A DNA stretch of 64,000 nucleotides from Bemisia tabaci (GCF_918797505.1 NC_092795.1:63731056-63795055), one strand, 5' to 3'; numbered from the stretch's first letter, positions 32,612 through 45,006 are shown. Translations and numbers: made by a program. Notes: generated by a model not told the origin, from the letters alone.

Positions 32612-34023
32612 AAGGGCCTGTTGCAAACTTTTGCTAGAGCAAAAATACGAGTTGTTTCCTATAGATTATGCCTCAAAAATCACGATGAGCGCTTCGGCAA
32701 AGTCTAAAGTGCACCCATAACTTCACAATCTGCGTATGAAATTTTGTTTTTTTTTAGCTTCCCGCTTCAAAAACGATACTATGGCACAGGTGAACATTTT
32801 GTTAGAAGAAAGTCTCTCCATCGTCGGCAATATTCATCATGGCCGACGCTTCCGCAGTTCTGCGCGTAATTCGAGGAGAGATCAAGGTCAATTGGGGGGA
32901 AATATAAGCATGAACACGCCGATTGTTATCTGGTCTTATTCTGGTTAGGTGTTATCTCGTCCTATCACACGTGTTTTGGCGGATTGCCGTCGGCTATGAT
33001 GAATATTGCCGACGATGGGACGATTCCTCTAACAAAATGTTCACCTGTGCCGTCAGGGCCGGATTTAGAGGGTGGTCACATGGGCCGCGACCCATGACGG
33101 CAAATTTAGGGGGCGGCAAAGTTTGCAAATTATTTAGTTGTAGGTATAAGAAAACGGATTCAGAAAAACGCGAACGAGAAAAAGCGACAAAATCTCTCAT
33201 TTCCTGAGAGTATATAGTAATTTCTAATTTTGTCGTCCTTCGGTGATACAAGGGTAGCACCTTTAATTAGTCGATTTAAGAGAGGAATCAAACTCGCAAT
33301 TTGGCGTGGAGCGGCGCGCGGCGCGGCACAGAAAGCAATGAAAAGGAGAAGCCCTTGGCGAGGCGGTCGGCATGTAACACATATCAGCGCCTACAAGACT
33401 GCATGAATACTGCTCGCACTGCATCAAACACAGTGCGGTCAGCAGCGGTCGGCGTGAAACGCATGGCGCTTACAATACTGCATGAATACTTCACGCATTG
33501 CGCCAAACACAGTGCGGTTAGCGCGGCGGGACGGCGGAAGTTAAAATTATTAAACCACATTTGCATGTGTTTGTTCTTTCATAATTTTTTCATTCATATC
33601 TAATAAATGAAAGGCCTTGTCCACACAGAGATAGGTTTACGAAACCTAACTTTCGGGCAAAGTTCCATGAACTTTTGCTAGTTGTGTTGACAGGGCTTTT
33701 GCAAAAAATATGTCCGACACGAGTAAACGCTTTTTATGCACCCCTCCTCCTCCGGCACGTTCTCTTGATAGTTTTTATAGATGTTTCAAAACGAATGAGA
33801 AGGGGCGACAAAATACAAGCGACCCACGGGTGGAAAGTAGGTAAATCCGGCCATGTGTGCCGTAGTATCGTTTTTGAAGCGGGAAACTCCAAAAACCACA
33901 AATTTTATAGGCAGTTATGAGTGCATTGTAGACTTTGCCAAATCGCCAATCTTGATTTTTGAGGCATTATCTTTAAAAACATCTCTTAGTTTAGCTTTAG
34001 CAAAAGTTTGCAACAGGCCCATT
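32612..34023. mobile_element. FB-B fold-back, copy interrupted by hAT-N1
   Basis: It begins AAGGGCCTGTTGCA and ends TGCAACAGGCCCATT. Without the 802-bp insert and one 8-bp duplication, 602 bp remain, against 623 bp for the intact copy at 29651. The blocks follow the intact copy in order (GATGAGCGCTTCGGC, GTGAACATTTTGTTAGA, GTCGGC, GTAGTATCGTTTTTGAAGCG). This fixes the insertion order: hAT-N1 arrived later. Confidence 0.8.
33054..33855 (+). mobile_element. hAT-N1, copy 2 (802 bp), perfect 8-bp target duplication
   Basis: It starts CAGGGCCGGATTTAGAGGG and ends AAATCCGGCCATG. TGTGCCGT is exactly duplicated (33046-33053, 33856-33863), and the intact FB-B copy has the undisturbed target (TATGCCGTAGTATCG). 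The interior carries two ~75-bp units around GACTGCATGAATAC / ACTGCATGAATAC and AAACACAGTGCGGT. There is no transposase; 8 bp plus CAGGG ends indicate hAT. Confidence 0.9.
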
Positions 34024-35439
34024 TGAATAAGGCCTATAGCTATATGTACATTACACGTCACCCCATCTCCTCTAGTGACATCTTAATTCACACTAAAATC
34101 GAACAACTGCAGTACCTATACTGGGAGTGTATTTCCAACTGAATCTCTTTATCATCGAAGAACTCCACCCCATCTTGATTGATCTTTGAGTTCTCGATTT
34201 TCGTGTATGCCTTAACGTCTAACATGTATAAAGCAGACGACGGTAGATTTTGTAGCCCCTGTAAGATTTTTTTCCTACAGCTAAAAATAGAGATTTCTTT
34301 GACGTAAAATCGTGAAAAAAGCTCGGTAAAGTGCCAAGTTTATCCAACATCACGCGGTTCATGTGAAAAATATGCGCTGTTTTATTGCGCGAGATTATAA
34401 CCTCGTCTCAAAGAGTAAACTACAACAATAATGTAATTTTATGTACACGAGTAACCTTAGTTTGGTGATCCAGCGCTAAGCTACACATTGCCGTTAGGAG
34501 GTATGTGAAGATGTTATTTAAAATAAAACTATGCAACGGAATTTTTGAAATATATCATACTCAAACAAGGACCCGACGCAACAATTTTTTACGTGTCTTG
34601 GCAGATAATTGCTCGCACAATGAGATTTTCTAACAACCAGAGTTTATTCTGGGGTATGTAAATAGTGGATTGCATATTGTGAAGTTTTAAAATTGTTGTA
34701 AATTACGAATCAAAAAATAAAGAACATTTTAATGAAAACTCATATATTACGATAATTTTGCACAAAAGGACGCTCACCCATCCATGGAGTCTCCATCAAG
34801 TCAAGAGGTGTAGCTGAAGCAACAATAGAAATTATATGGTGGATCCATCATAGCTTGATGTGAACTTTTCCACTTTTCAAGAAAGAGGGAAAATTGTTTT
34901 CACGCCATGTGCGTGTACCGAGCGAAGTTTTTTTAACCTTTTTACTGCTTAGTGACACCCTTTCACCCGAGTACTCCTCCTACTTTACATTCTTATGGGA
35001 AGACAGAAAAAAAACGTAAGGGGAAAAAATACTCACTACGAACGTATTTTTAAAGTTACTTTTAAAAACTTAGTAGTCGAATCGCGTGCAAAAAGATCTA
35101 ACCGACTACAGTGTGATGTGACGTGCGGGGATATTTAAAAAAACATCTTCAAAATTCAGGAATTAGTAACTGATCGATTGACCATCGAAGTTCAAAGTGC
35201 TAAAGAACCCTCTCAGATGAACTTTTTCCTTCTTCCGTCGATTTTGACTTTTTTGACGTTTCAGGTTTTAACATAGACTGATTCACATACTGACTTAATT
35301 TTGCGATGAAGAACTTAACTATTTTTTCTGGCTCATCCATAAAATCACCCATCTGCATAGTAAAACTAATGCTACTTATGTTGTTTCAAAATTGGGCCAG
35401 AAATAGTAGTTCCTCGTTCCTCGTTATGTTGTAACTTTT
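34024..35439. other. Unassigned AT-rich sequence
   Basis: I see no gene, RNA gene or repeat structure here. Confidence 0.45.
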
Positions 35440-35775
35440 ACCTTGTCTTGGGGTGCATCGACAATTTCCCCTCGAGAATATCGCAAATGTAAACGTCTCG
35501 CACTAAAATTTTGGCCTCGGGTGGACGAGGCCGCGAGGCCGGTGAGTAAGCTGCGGTCATAAATTTCCCGACCCCGCCCTCTCCGCTTTCACCCTGCCCC
35601 TCGCCCCCGCCCTCTGCCCCCGCCCGAGGGGCGCAACCGGTGCACCTGTCAGAGAAAAACTGTTTTCGTGACAAGCCCCAAGTCGCGTTACGTCTGCCGA
35701 TGCACCACCGTCCCGCCGGGATAATAAAACGCTTTTCATTAATGCCGTTTTCCCAGTTCCCATTCTCGATTTTTC
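35440..35775. other. CpG-rich patch
   Basis: This block has high G+C (GCCCCTCGCCCCCGCCCTC) inside AT-rich DNA. Two short minus-strand frames overlap it, including one starting with GTG whose MGTGKTALMKS beginning looks like a P-loop by chance but is followed by low-complexity text. It may be a promoter-type CpG block; no gene was recognised. Confidence 0.3.
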
Positions 35776-37794
35776 ATCGGGATGCTCGCCAGACCCTGTT
35801 CTGACTTCATTTTCTTTCGGGTGGGTTCGTTCGTTATTTTCCTCGACGAAGGGACGTATCCCCTTTCTACGGTTGCAAAATGTACGTCAAAGACTCACTC
35901 TTTACACGAGTATAACTTCCCAGCCTCTGTTCAAAGTTTCTCTGGTTTATTGCCGGCAGTCCGTAGGAAAATTGGTGAAATTTTCATTTAAGACTACTCA
36001 TCAGTCTTTGAGTAAAAATGTGAAACACAAATGGAAATTTCGCAAGATTCAAAAGAAAAAGTTTCATTGGAACTGTCATCTGCTAAACGATTCGCCACCG
36101 CACTGTAATCAGCGGGCGTGAGAAAACGAGGCCCTAGAAGCAACTCCGAAATGGACTGCTTTCCGCAAAAAGGAATCCATTTGTTTTTTGGCTTATTTTG
36201 AAAACATACCCCATATAATATCTAATACGTCAGGACTTTTTCCAAGAAGATGAGTGCTCTTTGATGAATCTTATGCATGGGCCCGTAAACCGACTTTAAG
36301 CCGTAAAAAGAAACTAACTATTTCGTCTCATTTTAGAAGCAAAATGTCGTCGTTATCTTCACAAAAGACCGTCACTACAATTCAATGTTGTCAAAAAATT
36401 TCTCTCCGCAACTTTAATTTTTACCAGCAGAATTTCGGAGATTTCTAACTGAAAATTCCACTGATTTCCCTTCTGATTCCATGCAAAAATCAGAAAATGT
36501 TTTGACAAAAATTGCACAGGTAGGTACGTTCTTGTAAAAAATTGAATGACTCGAGTCAAGTTTGTAACCTCGCAATGAAGTTAGGTTCTTTCGTCTGGAA
36601 AACGAGGATCTCTGCCGTGTGCTAGTCATCTCTACGGAGATGAGAGCTCTTCTTTATAAGCGCTTATTTTCATAATTGTCAAAATTTTTTTTTCGAATAT
36701 CGCACTAGTGACATAGCCTTTAAATCAATCCATCGTGTACCGACAGGAACTGTGCGAAAACCCCTATAAACTGAAATTTGGACGGAGAACTGCTCTGAAA
36801 TTCAGTTTCGCGTAAGTATTGTGCTTTAAGATTCTCCGAGCACCTTTTTGTAGTCGTAATATCCACGCTGAATTTCTATCTTTCCATGAAGGCATAGGGA
36901 AAACACGACAATCATACGGAATGTGGGCATATCGCGCGGCACTTTCAATAACATCTGTTTCATTTGCATGCTCGGAGCACGTGTGGAGCATGTCGGTTCC
37001 CATGCGCCTATATACGGGTATCGGAGCCGCGGTTTCGTCGGCTACGTCAGCTATTCAACTAGAAAACTCGTAATTTCCGCTCTCACGTATTCGGGGCTAT
37101 AAATTATTCCGTCTTCATTTTCCATCCCCGATCTTCGGAGATTCCTTCTTCTCCCTCTCAGGTGTTCAGAAAGCAGTGTTAGAGTCTACCGGATATCTTG
37201 TTGGATGCTTCGAAATGTTTCCGTAGACGACACTTGGGAAATCATATGATGTATCGTATGGGATATTGTAGGAGAAGATTTCAATTTTAAAATTGAAATA
37301 AATAATCCAACTGACCAAGTCCTCAGAAATGAGTCTCATGCGCACTGGGGATGAAATTAAGCGAGATCTCTTTTAATCTGTAAAATATTCTAAATATCTC
37401 GTTGAGAAGAAATGTGACCGCATGAGGGGAAAGAACCTTAGTGCACAGAAGCAAATTTCTCAATGAAGGGATTTTTGTAGGCTTGTTTTGTGAGATTGCC
37501 ATGGAACACTGTTTTTAAAGTCCTAAAAAATACGCCGTGAGCAGTTTATTTCATCTTTGTGCTATTCTGATTTAAGTCACAGTAATGCGGCGAATTCGTT
37601 CAAGTGCCACACAGTTTAGAATTTTAAATCTCTTTTCTCGGTACTACATTTTTTGCAAAACAACAAACAACAACAAATGTCAAACCACCAGAACTCCTAT
37701 TAAGTTTTGCATGCGACTCTTTTCGCAAAATGGTTGTACTTTCACCACTTCGTACTCTGACTCAAGTAGCATTTTTCAACGGGAAAATTGGCAT
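35776..37794. other. Unassigned sequence
   Basis: Short overlapping frames only. Around 36860-37110 the composition is more balanced and includes an ATTTGCAT octamer; this could be regulatory, without proof. Confidence 0.35.
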
Positions 37795-38110
37795 ATGTTA
37801 CAATTTTATCGGCGATAAAACCGGTAGGATCATCAACAACCGAGCGATTATCCTCGATCTTATCGAGATAAAATTGCGATTTTATCGCCCGACAGATTTT
37901 CGCAATATTTTCGAGAAATCACGATAAATTGCGATTGAATCTCGATTTTTTCGACGAAAATTGATTGCGATTATGTCGAACCAAAAGTTGAGATGTGTAG
38001 CGATTTAATCGTCTTATATCGCAATTTTTAATGCGATAATATCTCCATATGTTGCCACCGATATAATTGCGATAACCAACCGATAAAATCGCTATTTATC
38101 GCGATCACTG
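37795..38110. repeat. Degenerate GCGATAAAATCG-rich palindromic region
   Basis: GCGATTTTATCG-type words recur in both orientations (TATCGGCGATAAAACCGG, AAATTGCGATTTTATCGCC, CCGATAAAATCGC, TTATCGCGATC). The whole looks like the subterminal repeats of a decayed MITE. Ends and TSD were not found. Confidence 0.5.
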
Positions 38111-38479
38111 GTACTTGGGGGTATCAGTAAATCAATTTTAAGTTTTTTCGCAAAGACCCCTTTTCCCGCGAATGGTCTCAAACGCTTCGAGACGCAGAAT
38201 TGATGTATTTCTCATGACGTTGTTTCAAATTCACTGCCCCCGGGGGCTTTTACATAGCAGTTGCTGGCAATCAGATTTTCTTAGACGGGTATGGAAGAAT
38301 GAAACAAACCTAATTCAACAAACATCCTTCATGTGAACTGTCATCAATATTTCTCTTTTATGATTTCAGTTGTTTTAAAGCGTTACGTTTCGTCTCTTTT
38401 CTAAATGAGAAGGTATCCAACGCTTCAGAACGATTGAAATCATACGTGGGAAAGATTGAGATCATCCATTTATTTGGGT
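38111..38479. other. Unassigned sequence
   Basis: No gene or repeat was recognised between the ATCG-rich region and the next MITE. Confidence 0.4.
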
Positions 38480-38481
38480 TA

Positions 38482-38949
38482 CACTGAAAAAAAAGGATTG
38501 CCAATCCACCGATTTAGGGTGGAGCAAAATTTGCTTCACTTCGTAAAGCTTTCTTATCCGTGCACGGTGTTGAATCAAGTGAACGACTAGCACGAATTGC
38601 TACACCGATTTGCTACATCTACGCGCCTTCATGCAGTTAATCTTGCATCGAGTGGCTTGGAAGTGTAACTGCATTTTTTGGTATCGGTACTTTGCGAACA
38701 GTAAAAATAGCTCAATAGTTAGGCTGAAATAGCGGAATTTATGGAAAAATAGCGTTTACGGAAAAATAACTAAAAAGGTAATAGACGTAGCTTTTCAGAG
38801 GGCAAAATCACCTACACGCGTGTGATGTGTAAGTTAGCTGAAATTTGTGTAGCGATTTTACCTGCATGGTTTGCACGTTCGTTTTTCGCTACACCATGCC
38901 ATGAAATATCCGCGTGCACGGCAATTTCGGCAATATTTTTTTTTCAGTG
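38482..38949. mobile_element. MITE, 468 bp, CACTGAAAAAAAA ends, TA flanks
   Basis: The left end CACTGAAAAAAAAGGATTGCC-type and the right end, inverted, CACTGAAAAAAAAATATTGCC-type match closely. Both are bordered by TA (38480-38481, 38950-38951), which fits a Tc1/mariner-type TA duplication, although two bases can match by chance. GTGCACGG is shared by the two halves. No transposase frame is present. Confidence 0.7.
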
Positions 38950-38951
38950 TA

Positions 38952-39545
38952 GATGTTTAAGATCGCTGTATCAGCAAAAGGTACTAACACAACTGCGATA
39001 AGTTTGACTACAGACGTCATGAAATTTGTACGCTTAATGTGCATTTTGGGTTGTTTCATACACAATCCATGCATATTGACGTATATACTTCAAAGCCAGC
39101 GGTAATACTATAATTCTTATCCCTGAAAGATGAAGAACACGACAGCATTGAACCAAACGAGTGCACCAAGTCTGGATTTCCTATAGCCTGACTTCTTAAG
39201 TCTCCACGAAAGCAGAAAGGAAGGAAATGTTGGCTCTAGCTCATAGCGAGTGTTCAATGCCATTTTTAGTTGTATTTGCGTCATTTGACACTTCATTGCG
39301 CTGAAAATTGGTTCGTAAAGCTTTTTTTCTGCGCCATGTTGTTGAATTTCTCCGTATTCGCTTCAAATTCTACGTTTTAAGTGGATATTTTGAAAATTAC
39401 ATCGCTCAAATCGGCGGATGGATCTGCTACTCAAAGCGGTGACTTCTATAAAGAATTCTCGTCGAATAATCCCAAGGCTGAGATGTTGTGATTCTCCGCA
39501 ATGGTGTTGCCAGGTTTAAAGTTTCCAATGAAAGTATAGATCATG
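38952..39545. other. Unassigned sequence
   Basis: No gene or repeat boundary was recognised. Confidence 0.4.
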
Positions 39546-39561
39546 GGTGGCGGTAGCCACC
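39546..39561. repeat. Hairpin GGTGGC-GGTA-GCCACC, copy 1
   Basis: A perfect 6-bp stem with a 4-base loop. The identical 16-mer recurs at 55284-55299, and GTGTTGCCA lies upstream of both (about 40 and 20 bp away). This suggests a small dispersed repeat or an element end. Confidence 0.7.
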
Positions 39562-40066
39562 TCTCTTTATAAATTATCTTTATGGAGAAAGCAGACATTA
39601 CATGGTGACGTTGCATGGTGGCAACGATCATGATGTCAACAAATCAAAAATCTGATCATGGAGTCAACGATTGTTGACGTCGTGCTCAGGCAGTAAAACG
39701 CAAAAATAGGCCCTGAGCATGGTGTCAACGATCACGGTGTCAACAAACAAAAATATATCTTCCTTATGAGTAAAATTAAAACAAGCAGTTCCAACGCCAA
39801 AGCGTTGGAGGGCGCTTCTTTAACACTGCGCATGCGAGGAACGTTTTCATACGGCCAAGCGAGAGTATTGCGGACGGACGATGTATAAAAAATTGCCTAC
39901 GTGAAGGTGGTCCGGCAGCAACATACCCGCCGCTAGTCTCTGGAAAACAATAGAAAATAGTAGTTGCGTACGTTGCCAGCGAGCGCGCTGCGAGCGCCTG
40001 TTTCAATTACCTAGCATCGAGTCGGGCCTCTAACTTTCTATTCTCTGTGACATAACCTTAAACCTT

Positions 40067-40338
40067 TTTTTTTTTTTTTTTTTTGCTGGTTTAGTGGCTT
40101 ATATTCCGTTGGAACCTACAGCCATCGATAGACAGTATTTATTGTCCTTAGACATCATGGGATTTAGGCACATCCATGCTCCAGGCTTTCAAATTTTCAG
40201 GGATTAAGGCCGAGTGGAATCTGTTTCTGCAGATCCACTCGTCAGTTCCATGAAAATTTGTCGCCACCACCGGGATTCGAACCCGGGACCTATTGGCCTA
40301 GAGTCAGACGCGCTGACCACTAGGCCAACCTGGCCGGC
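40067..40338 (-). mobile_element. tRNA-derived SINE with poly(A) tail and 13-bp target duplication
   Basis: Read on the minus strand, a tRNA-like head (GCCGGCCAGGTTGGCCTAG start, A box TGGCCTAGTGGT, B box GGTTCGAATCC between CCCGG stems) leads into a ~180-bp body and a ~18-base A tail at the low-coordinate end. AACCTTAAACCTT is present at both borders (40054-40066, 40339-40351), the signature of LINE-driven target-primed reverse transcription. The tRNA part is a pol III promoter, not a separate tRNA gene. Confidence 0.88.
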
Positions 40339-40789
40339 AACCTTAAACCTTCAACCCAGATCCGCAAACAGCTGACGCTTGACGATGCTGCGCCGAGAAA
40401 ATGAACCAATCACAAAATAGCACAGTAATACGTCACTAAAATGAAGAGATCACGTGAATGTTCGTGATTTTTTCGAATCAATCTGAAACTACAACCTCGA
40501 ATATGAGGCATTTAAGCATAACGAAGCCCCAAAATAGTTTAATCAGGTAATACGTCCGTGCGAGATTGTTATGCTTAAAAGCAAAACATTTCACGAAAAC
40601 TTTTACGAATACCAGATGCAGAAGAAAATCAAATTTTCCCGGGTGTACCAGAATGGCGTCATTACCCATAAGGCAAAACGGTATGTAGTATAGTACCTAC
40701 ATGTTACATCGGGGGAGTCGAACGGCTGGAAAGGGCGCATCTGGTACCCAGAAGCGCCCAAAATTAAGTGTACAGGGGAGATCTGGGTC

Positions 40790-41786
40790 AAGTATAGTTG
40801 GATTAGGTTAGTTTAAGTCAGGACATGTACGGTTAGATTAAGTAGGTAGATAAGGTTAAAGTTATGCGGGGTAAGGTCGGGGAAAGTTAGGCTCTGTGAA
40901 AAAGGGCTGGGTTTTGTAAGGTGAAGTTGGGTAAGGTTCAGGGCCGGATTAAGAGGGTGGCCACATGGGCAGCGGCCCATGGCGGCAAATCTAGGGGGTG
41001 GCAATTTTGCAATTTTTTTAAATGCAGGTATGAAAAAAAATCTGATTTAGAAATAAAAAATTACCAACGAGAAAAGGCTACAAAATCTCTCATTTCCTGA
41101 GAGTATAGTAATTTCTAATTTTGTCGTCTTTCAGTGATGGAAGAGACAGCACCTTTAATTAGTCGAGTTAAGAAAGAAACCAAACACACAATTTGGCCTG
41201 GAACGGCGCGACTTGGGGAGAAATGATGACGAGGACTTGAGATAAAAAAGAGAAGCCCTCGGCGCGGCAATCGGCATGTAACACATAATTAGCGCCCACA
41301 AGATTGCACGAATACTCTACGCATTGCATCAAACACAGTGCGGTCAGCAGCGGTCGGCGTGAAACGCATGGCGCTTACAATACTGCATGAATACTTCACG
41401 CATTGCGCCAAACACAGTGCGGTTAGCGCGGCGGGACGGCGGCGGAAGTTAAAATTATTAAACCACATTTGCATGTGTTTGTTCTTTCATAATTTTTTCA
41501 TTCATATCTAATAAATGGAAGGCCTTGTCCACACAGAGATAGGTTTACGAAACCTAACTTTCGGGCAAAGTTCCATGAACTTTTGCTAGTTGTGTTGACA
41601 GGGCTTTTGCAAAAAATGTGTCCGACACGAGTAAACGCGTCTTATGCACCCCTCCCTCGCTGGCACGTTCACTTGATGGTTTTTATTGATGTTTCAAAAC
41701 GAATGAGAAAGGGGCGGCGAAATACAGGCGGACTATGGGCGGCAAGTCGGAAAATCCGGCCCTGTCAAGGTTAGGTTAGGTTAGAG
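40790..41786 (+). repeat. Degenerate TTAGG-type block interrupted by hAT-N1
   Basis: GGTTAGTTTAAG, GGTTAGATTAAG, GGTAAGGT, AAAGTTAGG and GGGTAAGGTT lie left of the hAT insert, and AGGTTAGGTTAGGTTAG follows it directly. TTAGG is the usual arthropod telomere unit, so this may be a short interstitial telomere-like tract. Only about three perfect units exist, so a chance or transposon origin is possible. Confidence 0.4.
40939..41764 (+). mobile_element. hAT-N1, copy 3 (826 bp)
   Basis: It starts CAGGGCCGGATTAAGAGGG and ends AAAATCCGGCCCTG. Flanks GTAAGGTT and TCAAGGTT match at 6 of 8, consistent with a worn 8-bp duplication. The interior is collinear with copy 2, including a block around GCGTGAAACGCATGGCGC that is unchanged over a long run, so the copies are closely related. 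It carries no transposase. Confidence 0.85.
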
Positions 41787-41986
41787 TAAATAACACAAGG
41801 AAAACAATAAATGAAATTTGAAAGATGTTATTGAAGCAAGTTTTAAGTTTCCTTGACGTCGCGATCCTTGACACCGTGATCATTTTACAAAAGAGTCAGA
41901 ATTTTTTATTTTTGGATGATCATGGTGTCAACAAAAACTTAGAATAACTGTTTGTTGACACCGTGCTCTACGTAATCCACACGTTA

Positions 41987-44900
41987 CATGGTGCAGTCAG
42001 TTGATTCATTATACACCCAACTTTATGTCATTGAAATTCCATCATGACCAAAACCGCTCAAAAAACTTCTTTCATCCTTTTTTAATGGTTTTAACAGTTC
42101 TGCTTTAGCCCAACGGCGACCAGAGATTATTTCAGACACTATAATTCAAAAAATTCTAATTAAGTCAAAAATATTGTTGCTATTCTTTGGTTTGGATTTG
42201 TTTCTGAAATCTCTACGATGACTTCAAATTGGTTCAATCGGAGAACGGCACAAATTTCCCATGCACTAAAACACAAGGTAATACCAACCCTCTAAACTAT
42301 GCCATTAAGTTGATAAAAAAGTATATGGCAAATGAACTATATAAAAATAGAATTTCGGTTGAAAGCAATGCGAAAGTTCTAGGAAGTTTTACCATAATCT
42401 TGCATAAGTGCCACAGATTTTTTTATTATCCTCATCCAATAGTTAACTTGGGTCGTAATCAGGTAGATTTTTAGTTGTGCGCATCACACTGTAGTTACAC
42501 TCACCCTACTCTTTCTATGTGCTTTAAACTTGTGACACTTGTGAGCTATATTTGGGTTTTAATTTTCTATGTATGGAGCTTAACATCGTCAGAGAAAAAT
42601 GCAGCGTAATCCCCTCTGGCGGAAAACATATGAGCCAAGCCGCTTACAACTATTTTTTCGTGGATATCCTAAAGACTCATCCATTGAAAAATTGAAAATG
42701 TAATTTTGTATTAAAATTGACAAGAATTATCTCCCTTGACAAATCTGCTTTAGTGGACCTAGGTTTCTTTTCCGGCGACTAGTCAAGTCTTAGGAGATAA
42801 TTATTCGACTTTTCAAACATCGCTCACTCACGATTCAGCCCACACTAATCAATATCAATATAACAAAATGAATACCAATGGCTAATTTGTTAAAAAAAAA
42901 AAAAAAAAAAACCTGCGCATCTCTAATTGCTCAGTTACAAAGCTCTGCGTATGTCTCATTTTTTATTTATTTATTTCTCTTGCTAAAACCTGCCCAAAAG
43001 TTCTCATTTAAATTGTCTATAGATTTTTTTTCATTTATTCGAAATATTAAGAAGATATTTCAGGGACATGTCTCTTGATAATTTTTCTTTTTCTATAACA
43101 TAATATAACATAATCGGAGTTTTGTAATCGTTGCAATAATGATACATATATCTCGGTTTTAAGTATTGATATGTAATGAAAAGCAAAACTGGCACCACGG
43201 TTTGGTCGGTAATACCAAGACCCCCATCTCACAGAGGGAGGGAGGGGAAATGCGGGTGGAATAAATTATAACCGCATCCGAGGAAAATGATAGCAGATAA
43301 AAAACGGAGGAAAGGAAAAATGAATCGGAGAGTGTTTTCCGAGGGGCGCGCAACCCGTCAAATTCTCCCCCCGTCATTTCGGAGTGCATCGAGAAGGAGA
43401 CAAGTGGTCTGGTGGTTGCTGGCGGGGCTGTAGCATTAATAATAACCACAAAGCCAGTGCTAAGCCAAAACTTGTTAACTGCGTTTGCCCACAGTATACA
43501 TCGGAAATCGACTCATCGCAATTCGATAGTTAAATTGGCACTTGAAGGACTATGAGTATGAAGTGTATATCGATAGGTCGATTTTCAGATGGAAAGCGGA
43601 AATGTCTATGGACCATCATGCATGCCGCATAGCTTCGTGTCTCTCCAGACATGCGTCTTTAATGCGCTACAATGGTGCCAAATTTGACAATCACGTTAGA
43701 GTCACAACAAGAAGAATGAATGGAAATAATGGTGACATGCAGGAAATGGAATCTTCAAACAATATTTTTTTTGTTTTTCTATGTTTTTCTATTTTTTATA
43801 AAGTAATGAAGACGGAAATAAAACAAGTATTGACTTTTTTTTAACTTCCTTGCATGACACGAATTGCAAAAGCTACATAATCGCACCGGCATTACAATAT
43901 GGTGTTTTTGTTTTTCTACTTGTAAATTTTGTTCAAGTTACCGTATCACACATACAAAATTAGTTGAATATCAAATTTCTTTGTTTTTCAAAGAAAAACC
44001 AACTTGCTTTTATTACTTTTATGACTCGAAATCATCTTAAAATATCTGGTTAAATGCCTATAAATAATTTGCGTTCGTTTTTCCATGAAAAAATAAAATG
44101 AGACCAGAAATTTGCCGCACTGTATGCACGTGCCTTTGCATTAAAGCATAGTGCTTTTTTCAAAATGGCGAGGTGAATTTGAAGAACTCATGGAGCCGAT
44201 AAAATCTGAGGGGTTTTGCGTTCACGAAGTGGCATCACTGGAGGCCGAGACTCAATTTTGCACGGTGCATTTACCAAATTGAAATCTGCGCGCGGAGGTG
44301 TGGGGCGCAATTTGAATGCCCCCTCGATCTTGTGAGAGTTTTCTCTGCCTCCAACTTTAGCATGCGCCACGGCCGGGTCGGCGGGTCGCGCTCTTATAGG
44401 CCCCGCGAGGTTTCATCGATGCAAGGATGTGTGCAGGAGAGAGAAGCATCCCATGCGAAAATACATGCCGGGAAAAACAAACGGAAAAACTTCTTGCATA
44501 CTAAAGGAAGGACCAGAATTAGTGTGTAGGAATACAGTGTCTATATGTATAAAATTGGGACAATGTTTGGCGTTGTCTTTTAATCCATAAGTTACTTTGA
44601 GCCCCCCTTGAAAAGAAAAAAAATTCAAGCCAAAAATGTTGATTTACCCGCTGATTGATATGGGGAGAAATTTTGGAGTTAGTCGCTTATACCTGAAATA
44701 AAAACAAAAATATAAACCAAGTAAAATGTTGGAAAGAGCAGAATTTCGGCCTCGAAATAAATGATTGGCTAATATTTTAGGTGTTATAAAAACGTCTGAT
44801 TTGATAATTTTTTGGTAACATATTGAATTTCAATTTACTGAACCTAAAACTGGTAATCACTCCATCTGAGTAATGGTCTAATATTTCCACGACTGCGTTT

Positions 44901-44992
44901 ACCGTTACACAAATTTTGATCTGCAATAAAGGTTTGGAGCCGTTGTTGCGGGTTTAGTATCACAGTTTATCACAAACGCGTATTATATTCCT
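41987..44992. other. Unassigned; CpG-rich patches at 43.3 and 44.2-44.4 kb
   Basis: The patches 43330-43430 and 44160-44420 are richer in CpG than their surroundings. Frames across them are short and unrecognised. A 21-base A run lies at about 42890-42910. The rest is AT-rich with no gene seen. Confidence 0.35.
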
Positions 44993-45006
44993 TTTTATTA
45001 CAAGTT

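Larger units (their letters stand above)
39617..41980. repeat. Scattered GTGTCAACAA / TTGTTGACAC motif cluster
   Basis: GATCATGATGTCAACAAA (39627), GATCATGGAGTCAACG (39654), GAGCATGGTGTCAACG (39716), GATCACGGTGTCAACAAAC (39732), TTGACACCGTGATC (41868), GATCATGGTGTCAACAAA (41919) and TTGTTGACACCGTGCTC (41953) are variants of one word in both orientations. They look like the two ends of an element with repeated subterminal motifs, now split by the SINE and hAT-N1 insertions between them. Confidence 0.5.

Noticed and set aside
35557..35763. Frame beginning MGTGKTALMKS, resembling a P-loop NTPase
   Set aside because: It starts at GTG, is 68 codons, and becomes low-complexity glycine/arginine/alanine text at once. 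The GxGKT-like word is too short to count.
40262..40338. Possible functional minus-strand tRNA gene
   Set aside because: It is joined to a body, an A tail and a 13-bp target duplication, so it is the head of a SINE.
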